DNA of 36,248 nucleotides, from assembly GCA_021793575.1 (NCBI GenBank), contig JAJYSM010000031.1:1-36248 (forward strand), read 5' to 3'. The stretch comes from Pseudomonadota bacterium. Lineage in GTDB: Bacteria; Pseudomonadota; Gammaproteobacteria; Xanthomonadales; Rhodanobacteraceae. The translations under genes were made by a program, and so were the position numbers. Under the pieces are notes generated by a model. The model had not been told where the DNA came from. It worked only from the letters and a program-made list of their open reading frames with translations, and did no database searches. Positions 8,587 through 18,400 of this stretch are shown here, one piece after another. Position 1 is the first letter of the stretch. Each line of letters starts with the position of its first letter.

Positions 8587-9945
8587 TCAGCGCCGGCGCC
8601 GGCGCCACACGATCACGCCGCCGGTCAGCAGCAGCAGCAGCGGCAACGCGATCAGGAAACCGAAGCTGAGCGCGTTCAGCTCGCCCTGCGAGATCTGCAG
8701 CAGGCGGTCGGGCGCGCCGCGCGGCGGCAGGTTCACCAGCTTGTCGTCGCCGAGCAGCCAGTCGAACACGCGCTCGCCCAGCGCGCGGTTGCCGCCGTTG
8801 CCGAGGTAGGTGTTGGAGAGGAAGTCGCCGTCGCCGATCACCACCGCGCGCTGCTCGCTCTTGTCCGGGCTGGGCGACAGCCGGCTCAGCGCGTAGCCGA
8901 AATCCAGCGGCCCCTTCAGCTCGCCGAGTTTGGCATCGAAGCGGATCTCGCTGGGCTTGCGGTTGTCGATCGGCCTGAACTCGGTCCAGCTCTGCGCACT
9001 CGAGCGCAGGAACGGCACCACCGCCCAGTCGCCCGGCTGCGCCACCCACGCCAGCGCCGACACCTGCGGGAACAGCGTGGTCAGCGTGAAGCCGCGGGTG
9101 ATCGCGTTCAGCGGGTAATCGCCCAGCGCGATCATGCGCGGATCGTGCAGCCCCAGCGCCGCGCCCGAGCCGTCCACCAGCACGCCCGGCAGCACGCGGA
9201 TGCCGAGCGCCGCGGCCAGCGGCTGCAGGCCGAGATCGTCATTGCCGGGATCGCTCAGCCAGAGCAGGTTGCCGCCGTCCTGTACGTAGGCAACCAGCGC
9301 CTGCACCGCCGCCGGCGCCAGCGGCACCGAGGGGCTCGCCAGCACCACCAGGTCGGTGTGCTGCGGCACCGCGCTGACCTGGGCGAAATTCAGCGGCACC
9401 GCGCGCATGCCGCGCTGTTCCAGCTGACTCATGAAGGTGCCGAGGTCGGCGTTGGCCTTGCCGTCGGCGTTGCGCTCGCCGTCGCCGGTGACGAAGGCCA
9501 CCACGCGGTCGTCGCCGCGGATCAGCCGCTCCAGTCCGTTGGTGAGGCTTTCCTCGGACAGTTCGTCCAGCCGCTGCTCGTGGCCGCGGTAGTGCACGAT
9601 CAGCGCGCCATCGACGGTGATGCCCAGTTCGCGCATCTTCGCCGGGTCCAGCTGCGGATCGACGAAGCGCAGGCTGAGGTCGGGCTTGACCTGCTGGTAA
9701 CGCTGCACGAAGCCGGCAATCGCCTGGCGCAGGCTGCCCTGCGGGCTGGCGTAACTGACGATCTGCACCGGCCCGGGCATCGCCCTGAGCACCGCGCGGC
9801 TGGCGCTCGACAGGCTGGTGCGACCGTTCGCGGTCCAGTCGGACTGGTGCGCGTAGCGGGTGCCGAGATAGCCGATGGCACCCGCACCCAGCAGCAGCAG
9901 CAAGGCAAACAGCCAGCCGTCCAGACGTCTGAACAGATTGCGCAT
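8587..9945 (-). CDS. GldG-family ABC-transporter auxiliary protein
   Basis: 452 residues. An N-terminal membrane helix (about 11-28) is followed by a large periplasmic domain with the GldG/ABC_transp_aux pattern: LSSASRAVLRAMPGPVQIVSYASP, FVTGDGERN, LVVLASPSVPLAPAAVQALVAYVQDGGNLLWLSDPG (a glutamine-amidotransferase-like fold) and a C-terminal helix ending in WRRRRR. In gliding Bacteroidetes GldA/F/G form an ABC system. In Proteobacteria the role of this protein is unknown. A longer frame continues upstream to 10671, but the first part only shadows the permease; ATG 9945 overlaps the permease stop by one base, which sets the start. Confidence 0.85.
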   Translation of the reverse strand: MRNLFRRLDGWLFALLLLLGAGAIGYLGTRYAHQSDWTANGRTSLSSASRAVLRAMPGPVQIVSYASPQGSLRQAIAGFVQRYQQVKPDLSLRFVDPQLDPAKMRELGITVDGALIVHYRGHEQRLDELSEESLTNGLERLIRGDDRVVAFVTGDGERNADGKANADLGTFMSQLEQRGMRAVPLNFAQVSAVPQHTDLVVLASPSVPLAPAAVQALVAYVQDGGNLLWLSDPGNDDLGLQPLAAALGIRVLPGVLVDGSGAALGLHDPRMIALGDYPLNAITRGFTLTTLFPQVSALAWVAQPGDWAVVPFLRSSAQSWTEFRPIDNRKPSEIRFDAKLGELKGPLDFGYALSRLSPSPDKSEQRAVVIGDGDFLSNTYLGNGGNRALGERVFDWLLGDDKLVNLPPRGAPDRLLQISQGELNALSFGFLIALPLLLLLTGGVIVWRRRRR

Positions 9946-10715
9946 CAGCCACGCTCCCGGTCGCTGGAAAGCCGCCGCGTGGCCAGCGCCAGCGCCAGCG
10001 CGATCAGCAGCACGAACCACAGCACGTCGCTGGTCGAGACCAGCCCGCGCAGCAGCGGCTGCTCGTGCGTGCTCATCGCCAGCCAGTTGACGGCGCCGCC
10101 GGTGACTCCGGCCATCTGTGCGCCGAAGTTCACGCTCCACAGCGCCAGCGTCAGCACCAGCGCCGCGGCGGCGGCAATCGCCGGATGCGAGGCGAACGTG
10201 GAGCAGGCCACGCCTAGCGCGGCCAGCGCCGCCAGCATCAGCAGCAAGCCCAGCGTGGCCGCCGCCAGCTTGCCCCAGTCCAGGTGCGTGGCATGCGCCA
10301 GCGCCAGCGGCATCGCCAGGGTCAGCGCCAGCCACAGCAGCAGCCAGCCCAGCACGGCCAGGTACTTGCCCAGCACGATCTGCGGCGCGCTCAGGCCGGC
10401 GGCAAACAGCAGCGGCAGCGTGCCGTCGCGGCGCTCGCCGGCCAGCACCGACATGCTCAGCAGCGGCACCACCAGAAAGGCCAACTGGGCCAGCTGGCCC
10501 AGCAGCGGCACGGCCACCAGATCGGTAAAGCCGGGGCCGTCGGGCAGCGCCGCGCGCTGGATCTGGGCGGCCAGAAAACTGCCCAGCAACAGGGTGAAAT
10601 TCCACGCCAGCCAGGCCAGCGTGAGCGCGCCCAGCACCCAGGCCAGCGGTCGCACGATCAGCCGGCGCCATTCCAGCCGAGCCACACTCAGGGTGTTGCC
10701 GATGGTGTGACTCAT
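9945..10715 (-). CDS. ABC transporter permease (GldF-like)
   Basis: 256 residues, six predicted membrane helices. It starts MSHTIGNTLSVARLEWRRLIVRPLAWVLG, the usual ABC-2 permease opening (a cytoplasmic amphipathic segment followed by TM1). The motif LSMSVLAGERRDGTLPLLFAAGLS is the conserved ABC-2 coupling region (ER.xGTL...L). It overlaps the ATPase gene by 4 bases (ATGA) and the GldG-like gene by 1 base, so the three are one translational unit. Substrate unknown. Confidence 0.88.
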   Translation of the reverse strand: MSHTIGNTLSVARLEWRRLIVRPLAWVLGALTLAWLAWNFTLLLGSFLAAQIQRAALPDGPGFTDLVAVPLLGQLAQLAFLVVPLLSMSVLAGERRDGTLPLLFAAGLSAPQIVLGKYLAVLGWLLLWLALTLAMPLALAHATHLDWGKLAAATLGLLLMLAALAALGVACSTFASHPAIAAAAALVLTLALWSVNFGAQMAGVTGGAVNWLAMSTHEQPLLRGLVSTSDVLWFVLLIALALALATRRLSSDRERG

Positions 10716-11470
10716 GCGGCGCGGGCCGGTGCGGGGGAGCGGTTCATCGCGATCTCGAAAAAAGTGCGCTCCAGCGCGGCATGGTCGTCGCCATGCACCC
10801 GATCAGCGTGGCGCAGGTTGCCTTCGTGCAGGATCGCCACGCGATCGCACACGGCGGTCACCTCGGTCAGCAGGTGGGTGGACAGGATCACCGCCGTGCC
10901 GGAGGCCGCCTCCTCGCGGATCAGCGTGCGCAGCGCGGCCACCTGCACCGGGTCGAGCGCATTGGCCGGCTCGTCCAGCACCAACAGCGCCGGCCGATGC
11001 AGCAGCGCGCAGGCCAGCCCCAGTCGCTGCCGCTGGCCTTGCGACAGCACGCCGGCCAGCCGCCGGGCCAGCGGCTGCAGCTGCAGCCGTTCGATGATTG
11101 CCGTGCGCGCCTGCCGCAGCGCCCCACCGCGCAGTCCGCGCAGGCGGCCGTGCGCGTCCAGATGCTCGCTAACCGTGAGTTCGGCCCACAGCGGCGCACG
11201 TTCCGGCAGCCAGCCGATCAGCTGGCGCGCCAGCTCCGGCTGCTCCAGAAAGTCCGCGCCGTTCAGCTGGATGCTGCCGCTGTCCGGGCGCAGCGCGCCG
11301 GCCATCATCGACAAAGTGGTCGACTTGCCCGCGCCATTGACCCCGAGCAGGCCCAGCACCTGGCCGTGCGGCAGGGTCAGGCTGAGATCCTGCACGGCCG
11401 GCCGGCCGGCACGCCGGCGGTGGACCTGCTGCATGCACAACACGGGCGCGGAGTCGATGGTCGGAGTCAT
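10712..11470 (-). CDS. ABC transporter ATP-binding protein (GldA-like)
   Basis: 252 residues with one nucleotide-binding domain: Walker A GVNGAGKST (about 43-51), a Q-loop region, signature LSQGQRQRLGLA, Walker B LLVLDEPANALDP and the switch His in STH. The signature is LSQGQ in place of LSGGQ, which is common in ABC-2 exporters. It is the first gene of the minus-strand run (ATPase, permease, GldG-like, DUF4340-like, then gnd and mutM). It drives the neighbouring permease. The divergent upstream region of 185 bases is shared with the desaturase gene. Confidence 0.92.
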   Translation of the reverse strand: MTPTIDSAPVLCMQQVHRRRAGRPAVQDLSLTLPHGQVLGLLGVNGAGKSTTLSMMAGALRPDSGSIQLNGADFLEQPELARQLIGWLPERAPLWAELTVSEHLDAHGRLRGLRGGALRQARTAIIERLQLQPLARRLAGVLSQGQRQRLGLACALLHRPALLVLDEPANALDPVQVAALRTLIREEAASGTAVILSTHLLTEVTAVCDRVAILHEGNLRHADRVHGDDHAALERTFFEIAMNRSPAPARAA

Positions 11471-11655
11471 GGCGCGATTGTCACGGCGGCCACACGGTTA
11501 AACAACCTCCAGATCACGACGCGTGAACTTGCGCCACATTAACGTGGGCTGCGTGGTCGGCTGATATCATCAAACGCCTGTGGTGCCTCGTACCATGCTG
11601 GCGGGTACGGAAACCCGGCGACTAGACTGATTTTGTTCCCGACCCGGTGCCTTCC

Positions 11656-12849
11656 ATGCTCGACGCAGTGCTCAATTTCCTCAACCAGGGTGTCACCGGC
11701 GCGAGCTGGGGATCGATGCTGATCTACCTGCTGGTAATGACCCAGCTCACCATCTTCACCGTGACGCTGTACCTGCATCGCAGCCAGACCCACCGCGGCG
11801 TCGATTTTCACCCGGTGCTGGCGCACTTCTTCCGCTTCTGGGGCTGGCTCACCACCGGCATGGTCACGCGTGAATGGGTGGCGGTGCACCGCAAGCACCA
11901 CGCCAAGGTCGAGACCGAGGAAGACCCACACAGCCCGATGATCTACGGCATCAGGAAGGTGTTCTGGGACGGCGTGTCGCTGTACCGCGATGCCTGCGAG
12001 TCCAAGGCCGACATGCAGCAGTACGGCCGCGGCACGCCGGACGACTGGGTCGAGCACAAGGTCTACGGCGCGCACCCCTACTGGGGGCCGACCCTGATGC
12101 TGCTGATCAGCTTCGCGCTGTTTGGCGTGATCGGCGCGGCGATCTGGGCCGTGCAGATGATCTGGATCCCGTTCTGGGCCGCCGGCTTCGTCAACGGCAT
12201 CGGCCACTGGGCCGGCTACCGCAACTTCGAGAGCGCCGATACGGCGCGCAATCTGATCCCGTGGGGCTTCTGGATCGGCGGCGAAGAGCTGCACAACAAC
12301 CACCACGCCTTCCCCAGTTCGGCCAAGTTCGCGCTGCGCAAATGGGAGTTCGACATCGGCTGGGCGGCTATCTGCGGCCTGCGTGCGCTGGGTCTGGCCA
12401 AGGTGCTGCGCGTGGCACCGTCGCTGGACGTGCGCCCCAACGTGCGCCTGCCGGACGCCGACACGCTGAAGGCGGTGTTGACGCATCGCTTCCAGGCGAT
12501 GACCGACTATTACCGCGGCGTGATCGTGCCGACGCTTGGCGATGAAGCGCAGCACGCCGGCGAGAGCCTCAAGTCGATGCCGCGGCGCATCCGTCGGGCG
12601 ATGGCCGACGGCGGCCGCTGGCTGGACAGCGAGGGCCGCGACCGCCTGCAGGCCGTGCTGGCCAGGCGGCCGAATCTGGTGGTGGTGTTCGACTTCCGCA
12701 GCCGTCTCGCGGCGCTGATGGAGCAGCGCGGCGCCGAGCAGGCCCTGAAGGGCCTGCAGCAGTGGATCCACGACGCCGAGGAGAGCGGCATCCGCGCCCT
12801 GCAGGAGTTCGCCCAGCGGCTCAAGGGCTACGCTGTCGCTGGTACCTGA
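11656..12849 (+). CDS. Fatty acid desaturase (acyl-CoA / delta-9 type)
   Basis: 397 residues. The three histidine boxes of the membrane di-iron desaturases are present: HRSQTH (about 35-40), HRKHH (about 77-81) and HNNHH (about 214-218). Hydrophobic pairs lie at the N-terminus and at about 150-190. It introduces a double bond into saturated acyl chains and so adjusts membrane fluidity. A C-terminal extension of about 130 residues (from DYYRGVIVPTLGDEAQH) is charged and helical, longer than in minimal desaturases. ATG 11656 is chosen over GTG 11647, three codons earlier; neither has a clear ribosome site. Two hairpin terminators follow. Confidence 0.92.
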   Translation: MLDAVLNFLNQGVTGASWGSMLIYLLVMTQLTIFTVTLYLHRSQTHRGVDFHPVLAHFFRFWGWLTTGMVTREWVAVHRKHHAKVETEEDPHSPMIYGIRKVFWDGVSLYRDACESKADMQQYGRGTPDDWVEHKVYGAHPYWGPTLMLLISFALFGVIGAAIWAVQMIWIPFWAAGFVNGIGHWAGYRNFESADTARNLIPWGFWIGGEELHNNHHAFPSSAKFALRKWEFDIGWAAICGLRALGLAKVLRVAPSLDVRPNVRLPDADTLKAVLTHRFQAMTDYYRGVIVPTLGDEAQHAGESLKSMPRRIRRAMADGGRWLDSEGRDRLQAVLARRPNLVVVFDFRSRLAALMEQRGAEQALKGLQQWIHDAEESGIRALQEFAQRLKGYAVAGT

Positions 12850-12873
12850 GTTTGCCCGCAGGATGATGGATCA

Positions 12874-12900
12874 GGAAACCCGCCGATCGGCGGGTTCCTT
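12874..12900 (+). terminator. Intrinsic terminator after the desaturase gene
   Basis: A stem of GGAAACCCGCCG pairing with CGGCGGGTTCC around a very short loop, followed by TTT. It lies about 25 bases after the desaturase stop. Confidence 0.75.
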
Positions 12901-12936
12901 TGGCGGAGCACGCGCGTGTTATGGCCGGCATTCCCT

Positions 12937-12969
12937 ACGAAAAACCCGCCATGAAGGCGGGTTTTTCGT
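12937..12969. terminator. Bidirectional intrinsic terminator
   Basis: A perfect 14-bp stem, ACGAAAAACCCGCC and GGCGGGTTTTTCGT, around ATGAA. The A and T runs are inside the stem, so RNA from either strand ends in a GC-rich hairpin with a U-run. It separates the desaturase from the convergent rpmB-rpmG operon. Confidence 0.85.
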
Positions 12970-12980
12970 CAAGGCACTGG

Positions 12981-13012
12981 ATCCCGGATCGTCGCTGCGC
13001 GCCGTCCGGGAT
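12981..13012. repeat. Short inverted repeat (dispersed-repeat look)
   Basis: ATCCCGGA (12981-12988) and TCCGGGAT (13005-13012) form an 8-bp perfect stem around a 16-base GC-rich spacer, followed by GACG. This resembles a short intergenic palindrome often seen in GC-rich proteobacteria. No function is visible. Confidence 0.5.
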
Positions 13013-13026
13013 GACGTTACGGCAAA

Positions 13027-13053
13027 GGCGTTCGCGTTAGCCGCGAACGCGCC
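13027..13053 (-). terminator. Probable terminator of the rpmB-rpmG operon
   Basis: Read on the minus strand, a GGCGCGTTCGCG / CGCGAACGCC hairpin with loop GCTAA is followed by TTTGCC. It starts 6 bases after the rpmG stop codon. The stem has a 2-base bulge and the T-tract is short, so RNA may also end at the stronger hairpin at 12937-12969. Confidence 0.6.
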
Positions 13054-13059
13054 GGAACG

Positions 13060-13227
13060 TCACTTGATCTTGCCTTCCTTGTAGATCACGTGCTTGCGCA
13101 CGACCGGATCGTATTTACGGAACTCGAACTTTTCCGGCGTGTTCTTCTTGTTCTTCTGCGTGGTGTAGAAGTGGCCGGTGCCGGCCGAGGAGATCATGCG
13201 GATCTTGTCTTGCGATTTGTTAGCCAT
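13060..13227 (-). CDS. rpmG: 50S ribosomal protein L33
   Basis: 55 residues beginning [20 protein letters not shown] and ending [11 protein letters not shown], essentially the E. coli L33 pattern. It has no CxxC pair, so it is the zinc-independent form. It is the second gene of an operon with rpmB (10 bases between them), the usual arrangement in gammaproteobacteria. It is a small protein of the large ribosomal subunit near the E site. Confidence 0.97.
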   Translation of the reverse strand: MANKSQDKIRMISSAGTGHFYTTQKNKKNTPEKFEFRKYDPVVRKHVIYKEGKIK

Positions 13228-13237
13228 GGCTCAATCC

Positions 13238-13474
13238 TCAGACCTTGTCGCCGCGGGCGCGCATCTCGGCAATCACGGCTTCGATGCCATTCTTGTCGAT
13301 GGTGCGCAGGGCGTTGTTGGAGACGCGCAGCTTGATCCAGCGGTTTTCGCTGGCCACCCAGAAGCGACGCTCATGCAGGTTGGGCAACCAGCGGCGACGG
13401 GTGCGGTTGTTGGCATGCGAGACGTTGTTGCCGCTCTGCACACCTTTACCGGTGACTTGACATACACGGGCCAT
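13238..13474 (-). CDS. rpmB: 50S ribosomal protein L28
   Basis: 78 residues beginning [20 protein letters not shown] and ending [12 protein letters not shown], matching bacterial L28 in full. A strong ribosome site, GGAGGTCATC, precedes ATG 13474, so the 10-codon upstream extension of the frame is not used. It is the first gene of the rpmB-rpmG operon. L28 binds 23S rRNA and is needed for late assembly of the large subunit. Confidence 0.97.
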   Translation of the reverse strand: MARVCQVTGKGVQSGNNVSHANNRTRRRWLPNLHERRFWVASENRWIKLRVSNNALRTIDKNGIEAVIAEMRARGDKV

Positions 13475-13826
13475 GATGACCTCCGTAAGAATGGACTTCA
13501 GCAAACCGGGATTTCAAAAAGCCTGCGCCTGATGAAGCCGGTTCGGTCGAAGCCGGAATGCCGCCCGTTAGCCAGGGCAGTATCGGCCCAGCGGCGCCAT
13601 ACGCCACGCGATGCTGGAGGATGTTGCGCTTGCCTGGCCGTGAGATCCGCATCGCGTGGCGGACCACCCGGAAGCACCGGGCCGGCAGGGGCAAGCCGCG
13701 TATTCTTGCAGAAAAACAGGGTGGTACGCAATCTGCGCGCTGCGCGTGAAGGGCAACCAGCGTGCGTGCTGCGGGGATGTATGGAACAATCGTCCTCTTT
13801 TGACAGCAGAACTTGAGGGAATCCCG
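13475..13826. other. 352-bp divergent intergenic region rpmB / secB
   Basis: No convincing gene. Open frames here lack ribosome sites and recognisable proteins. For rpmB, TTGCGT and AAGAAT spaced by 18 bases on the minus strand near 13690-13725 could be a promoter, which would give rpmB a leader of about 200 bases (weak). On the plus side, TTGAGGGA before secB is its ribosome site. Confidence 0.5.
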
Positions 13827-14330
13827 ATGGCAGAAGTGATCGCCAACGACCAGACCAATGGTCAGGCCAATCAGGCGCAGTTGATGGTGCAGAAGATCTA
13901 CGTGAAGGATGTCTCCTTCGAGGCGCCCAACGCGCCGCAGATCTTCCACGAGATCGACGAAAACGACCAGCCGCAGGTGCAGCTCAACCTGGGCCACAAG
14001 GCCAGCGATCTGGGCAACGGGCTGTACGAAGTCGTGCTCAGCCTCACGCTGACCTGCACCGTGGGCCAGCGCACCGCCTACCTGGCCGAAGTGGAGCAGG
14101 CCGGGCTGTTCGGCATCGCCGGCTTCAACGAGATGGACCATGCGGGCATCATCGGCAGTTACTGCCCGAACCTGCTGTTTCCGTATGCGCGCCAGGTGAT
14201 TTCCTCGCTGGTGCTGGAAGGCGGCTTCCCGCCGTTCCTGCTGCAGCCGATCAACTTCGATGCGCTGTTTGCCGAACAGCAGCGGCGCATGGCCGACGGC
14301 GACGCGGCTCCGGCCATGCTCAACAGCTGA
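13827..14330 (+). CDS. secB: Protein-export chaperone SecB
   Basis: 167 residues. It keeps preproteins unfolded and hands them to SecA. Family features: [20 protein letters not shown] near the start, an acidic character, [23 protein letters not shown], the conserved [32 protein letters not shown] and a short disordered tail. ATG 13827 has TTGAGGGA upstream and a family-like start; the frame upstream of it is non-coding. gpsA follows after 10 bases, as in many gammaproteobacteria, so secB-gpsA is an operon. Confidence 0.97.
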   Translation: MAEVIANDQTNGQANQAQLMVQKIYVKDVSFEAPNAPQIFHEIDENDQPQVQLNLGHKASDLGNGLYEVVLSLTLTCTVGQRTAYLAEVEQAGLFGIAGFNEMDHAGIIGSYCPNLLFPYARQVISSLVLEGGFPPFLLQPINFDALFAEQQRRMADGDAAPAMLNS

Positions 14331-14340
14331 GCCCGGCGTG

Positions 14341-15366
14341 ATGGCCGAACGTCCCCTTCTGGCCGTGCTCGGCGCCGGCTCCTGGGGCACGGCGCTGGCG
14401 GCGCTGACCGCCCGCAACGGGGTGCCGACCCGATTGTGGGGCCGTGACCGCGCCGCACTGGCGGCGATGGCGGCGAGCCACCGCAACCAGCGCTACCTGC
14501 CCGAGATCACGCTGCCACCCGAGCTGCACTACCAAAGCGGGCTGGCCGACGCCGTGCGCGGCGCCGACATCGTGCTGATCGTGGTGCCCAGTCACGCCTT
14601 CGCCTCGATGCTGGTCGAGCTGGCACCGCTTCTCGATGCCGGCACCGCGATCGCCTGGGCCACCAAGGGCTTCGAGCCGGGCACCGGACGCTTCCTGCAC
14701 GAGCTGGTGGCCGAGTGGCTGCCGGGCCGGGCCGCGGCGGTGGTCACCGGGCCCTCGTTCGCCCGTGAAGTGGCGGCCGGGTTGCCCAGTGCGGTCACCG
14801 TGCACTCGGACGATGACGCGTTCGCGCAGCGGCTGGCCGGCCTGCTGCACGCGCCCAACCTGCGCGCGTATTCGGGCGGCGACGTGCTCGGCGCCGAGCT
14901 GGGCGGTGCGATGAAAAACGTGCTGGCGGTGGCCACCGGCATCGCCGACGGCATGCAGTTGGGGCTGAACGCCCGCGCCGGCCTGATCACCCGCGGCATG
15001 AACGAGATGCTGCGCCTCGGCGTGGCGCTGGGCGCGCGGCCGGAAACCCTGATCGGCCTGTCCGGCCTCGGTGACCTGGTACTGACCTGCACCGGCGACC
15101 TGTCGCGCAATCGCCGGCTCGGGCTGGCGCTCGGTCACGGCGTGGCGATCGACGAGGCGCTGCGGCAGATCGGGCAGGTGGTGGAGAGCATCCTCACCGC
15201 CGATGAAGTGGCGCGACTGGCCGACAAGCACGGGCTGGATCTGCCGATCAGCGCCGGCGTGCGCGCTGTGCTGCACGGCGAGGTCACCCCGGTCGACGGG
15301 CTCAAGGCGCTGATGGCGCGCGAGCAGAAACCGGAATACCCGCGCGGCCTGTTCGGCACCGCCTGA
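14341..15366 (+). CDS. gpsA: Glycerol-3-phosphate dehydrogenase [NAD(P)+]
   Basis: 341 residues. It reduces dihydroxyacetone phosphate to sn-glycerol 3-phosphate for phospholipid synthesis. The Rossmann motif [12 protein letters not shown] is at about residues 9-20. [53 protein letters not shown] (catalytic Lys) and [23 protein letters not shown] follow in order. Length is typical. A GTG codon directly precedes ATG 14341; the ATG fits the family best. It is co-transcribed with secB. Confidence 0.97.
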   Translation: MAERPLLAVLGAGSWGTALAALTARNGVPTRLWGRDRAALAAMAASHRNQRYLPEITLPPELHYQSGLADAVRGADIVLIVVPSHAFASMLVELAPLLDAGTAIAWATKGFEPGTGRFLHELVAEWLPGRAAAVVTGPSFAREVAAGLPSAVTVHSDDDAFAQRLAGLLHAPNLRAYSGGDVLGAELGGAMKNVLAVATGIADGMQLGLNARAGLITRGMNEMLRLGVALGARPETLIGLSGLGDLVLTCTGDLSRNRRLGLALGHGVAIDEALRQIGQVVESILTADEVARLADKHGLDLPISAGVRAVLHGEVTPVDGLKALMAREQKPEYPRGLFGTA

Positions 15367-15463
15367 CGCCGCTTCCCGCACGCCATCCGCGGCGGCATCA
15401 ACGACGCGCGCATTCCGTTCGCGCACTGCTAAGCTCAGTGTTTTGGTTGTCGCCACGGATCGC

Positions 15464-18400
15464 ATGCGCATGCAGCAGCCGGACGAGAAGCAGCATCCCA
15501 GCGACGCGCTGCCCGGCGACGACGAGGGCTTGCCGCTGGCATGGCGACGGCTGCTGGCGGCGCCCGTCGCGGCGGCGCCCGACGACCACGGCGTGCTCGG
15601 CTTCTTCCTGGAGGTGCTGCCGGAGGAGGGCGCCGCCTTCGCCCGGCTGGACGTGGCGCCGGTGCTGCTGGCGCAGGCCGAGCACGGCCATTACGCGCGC
15701 CCGGTGCCGCTGGACAGCCGGCATCTGGTGCAGTCTCCGCTGCAGCCGCACGAGCAGCGGCTGGCCGCGACCCTGCTCGGGCTGCCGCTGAGCGTGCGCA
15801 AGAGCCGCAGCTATGCGCGGCTCAGCGGTCATGTCGGCGACGCCCTGCTCGCCGAAATACTCGACACCGCGCCGTGCTTTCTCGGCGGCCTGGCCGGACT
15901 GCGGCTGTCGCGCGGCAAGTCGCACCCGCTCAACTGGCACTGGCAGATGGAGCCCGACGGCGGCCAGCGCCTGCAGCCGGTGCTGCCGCACAGTCAGCGG
16001 CTGCTGCGCATCGACGGCCTGTGGTATCTCGACGCCGAGCGCGCCACCGTCGGCCTGCTCGACGCCGCCGCCGAGGAAACGCGCTGGCTGGAACTGCCCT
16101 CGCTCAAGCACGAGCACGGCCGGCGCTTGCGCAGCCGCCTGCCGGGCAGCCGGCTGGCCACGCGGGTGCCGCTGCCGCAGGTGTTCGGCGAAGTGCGGCG
16201 CTCGCAGCTGGCGCCCAAACCGGTGCTGACCCTGCACGCGCTGACCCGCCACGCGCGGCTGGCCGCCGGCACGCCGCCGCTGGGCTATGCGCGGCTCGCC
16301 TTCGACTATGCCGGCGAGCGGCTGCCCGGTCGCGGCGGTGAGCCGCTGGTGCGGCGCGTGCGCAACGGCCAGCTGGTCGAGATCACCCGCCGCCGCGCCG
16401 AGGAGCTCTCGGCGATGGAGCAGCTGGAGCATGCCGGCCTCACCCCCGGCGTGGATACCGAAGGTCTGCCGTGGGACGTGGCCGACACGCTGCCCGACGA
16501 CGCCTGGCTGTTTCCCGGCACCGGTTACGCCGGTGCGCTGGAGGTCAATACGCCGGCACGCTGGCTCGCCCTGCGGCCGCGGCTGGAGCAGGAAAACTTC
16601 CAGGTCGAGTACGCGCCGAGCTTTCCGTTCGAGGTGCTGGAAGGCCCGGTGCGCTGGTACGGCCATGCGGTGGAGGACGCCGACGACCAGGCCTTCAACC
16701 TGGAGATCGGCATCGAGCTGGACGGTCAGCGGCACAACCTGTTGCCCGCGGTGGCGCAGGCGCTGGCCGAGCATCAGCTCAACCTGCGGCCGGCGCCGAA
16801 CGAGCCGGAGGATGCCGTGTGGTATGCGCCGGTGGACGCGCGCCGCCGCGTGCCGGTGCGGCTGCAGGAGCTGCGCGGCCTGCTGGCGCCGCTGGCCGAA
16901 TACCTGGAGAAACCGCGCAAGCAGCTGCATCTGCCGCGGGTGCAGGCCGGCCGGCTGGAGGAGCTGGCGGCGGCGATGCCCGGCGGCAGCACGCTGGAGG
17001 CGGCCGAGCCGTTGCTTGGCTTTGCCGCGCGCCTGCGCGATGCCGCCGAGCGCGCCAGCGATGCGGTGCCCGACGGGCTCACGGTGGAGCTGCGGCCGTA
17101 CCAGCGCGAAGGCCTGCGCTGGCTCAACGCGCTGGCCGAAGCCGGGGTCGGCGGCGTGCTGGCCGACGACATGGGGCTGGGCAAGACGCTGCAGCTGGTC
17201 ACCCACCTGCTGTCGCTGAAACAGGGCGGCGCGCTGAGCCACCCGGCGCTGATCGTGGTGCCGACCAGCCTGATTCCGAACTGGCAGTCGGAGATCGCCC
17301 GCTTCGCGCCGGCGCTGCGCGTGCTGACCCTGCACGGGCCGCAGCGCGCCGAGGAGTTCGCCCAGCTCGGCGCGCAGGACATCGTGCTCACCAGCTACGC
17401 GCTGCTGCCGCGCGACGTGGTCACCCTGCGCAGGCAGCCGTTTGCGCTGATCGTGCTGGACGAGGCGCAGCAGGTGAAAAACCCGCGCACGCAGGCGCGC
17501 CGCGCGCTGCTCAGCCTGCGCACCGCGCGCTACGTCTGCCTCACCGGCACGCCGCTGGAAAACCATCTGGGCGAACTGTGGTCGCAGATCGACCTCGCGG
17601 TGCCGGGCCTGCTCGGCGACGAGAGCGCGTTCCGCCGCTACTACCGCGTGCCGATCGAGAAGCAGCACGACGAGGAATGCCAACAGCGGCTCAACCTGCG
17701 CCTCGCGCCCTTCATCCTGCGCCGGACCAAGGCGCAGGTGGCCAGGGAGCTGCCGCCGAAAACCGAGATCACCCGCCGGGTGGTGCTGGAAGGCCGCCAG
17801 CGCGACCTCTACGAAGGGCTGCGCCTGGCGCTGACCGAGGAGCTGCGCGAGGTGATCGCCCAGCGCGGCATCGCGCACTCCGGCATCGTGGTGCTGGACG
17901 CGCTGCTCAAGCTGCGCCAGGTCTGCTGCGATCCGCGACTGGTGAAGCTCGAAGCGGCGCGCGACGTGCATGAGTCGGCCAAGTTCGAGCTGCTGATGGA
18001 CATGCTGCCGGCGCTGCTCGACGAGGGGCGCAAGGTGCTGCTGTTCTCGCAGTTCACCGGCATGCTGAAACTGATCGCCGCCGAACTCGATCGCCGGCGC
18101 ATCCGCTACGTCACCCTCACCGGCGAGACGCGCGATCGCGCCGAGCCGGTGCAGCGCTTCCAGAACGGCGAGGTGCCGCTGTTCCTGCTTTCGCTGAAGG
18201 CCGGCGGCGTCGGCCTCAACCTCACCGCTGCCGACACCGTGATCCACTACGACCCGTGGTGGAACCCCGCCGCCGAGGCGCAGGCCAGCGACCGCGCCCA
18301 CCGCATCGGCCAGGACAAGCCGGTGTTCGTGTTCCGCCTGATCACCAGCGGCACCGTGGAGGAGCGCATCGAGCAGCTGAAGGAGCGCAAGGCCGAGCTG

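Noticed and set aside
11471-11655. FabR/DesT-like operator before the desaturase
   Set aside because: CACATTAACGTG is only an imperfect palindrome and I could not match it to a known operator.
15424-15446. Terminator hairpin after gpsA (CACTG / CAGTG then TTTT)
   Set aside because: Only a five-base stem with a seven-base loop, and it lies directly at the SNF2 start region; too weak to call.
15398-18301. A 967-codon antisense frame opposite the SNF2 helicase
   Set aside because: It arises from high GC at third codon positions of the sense gene; its translation is low-complexity and matches no family, while the sense strand has every SNF2 motif.
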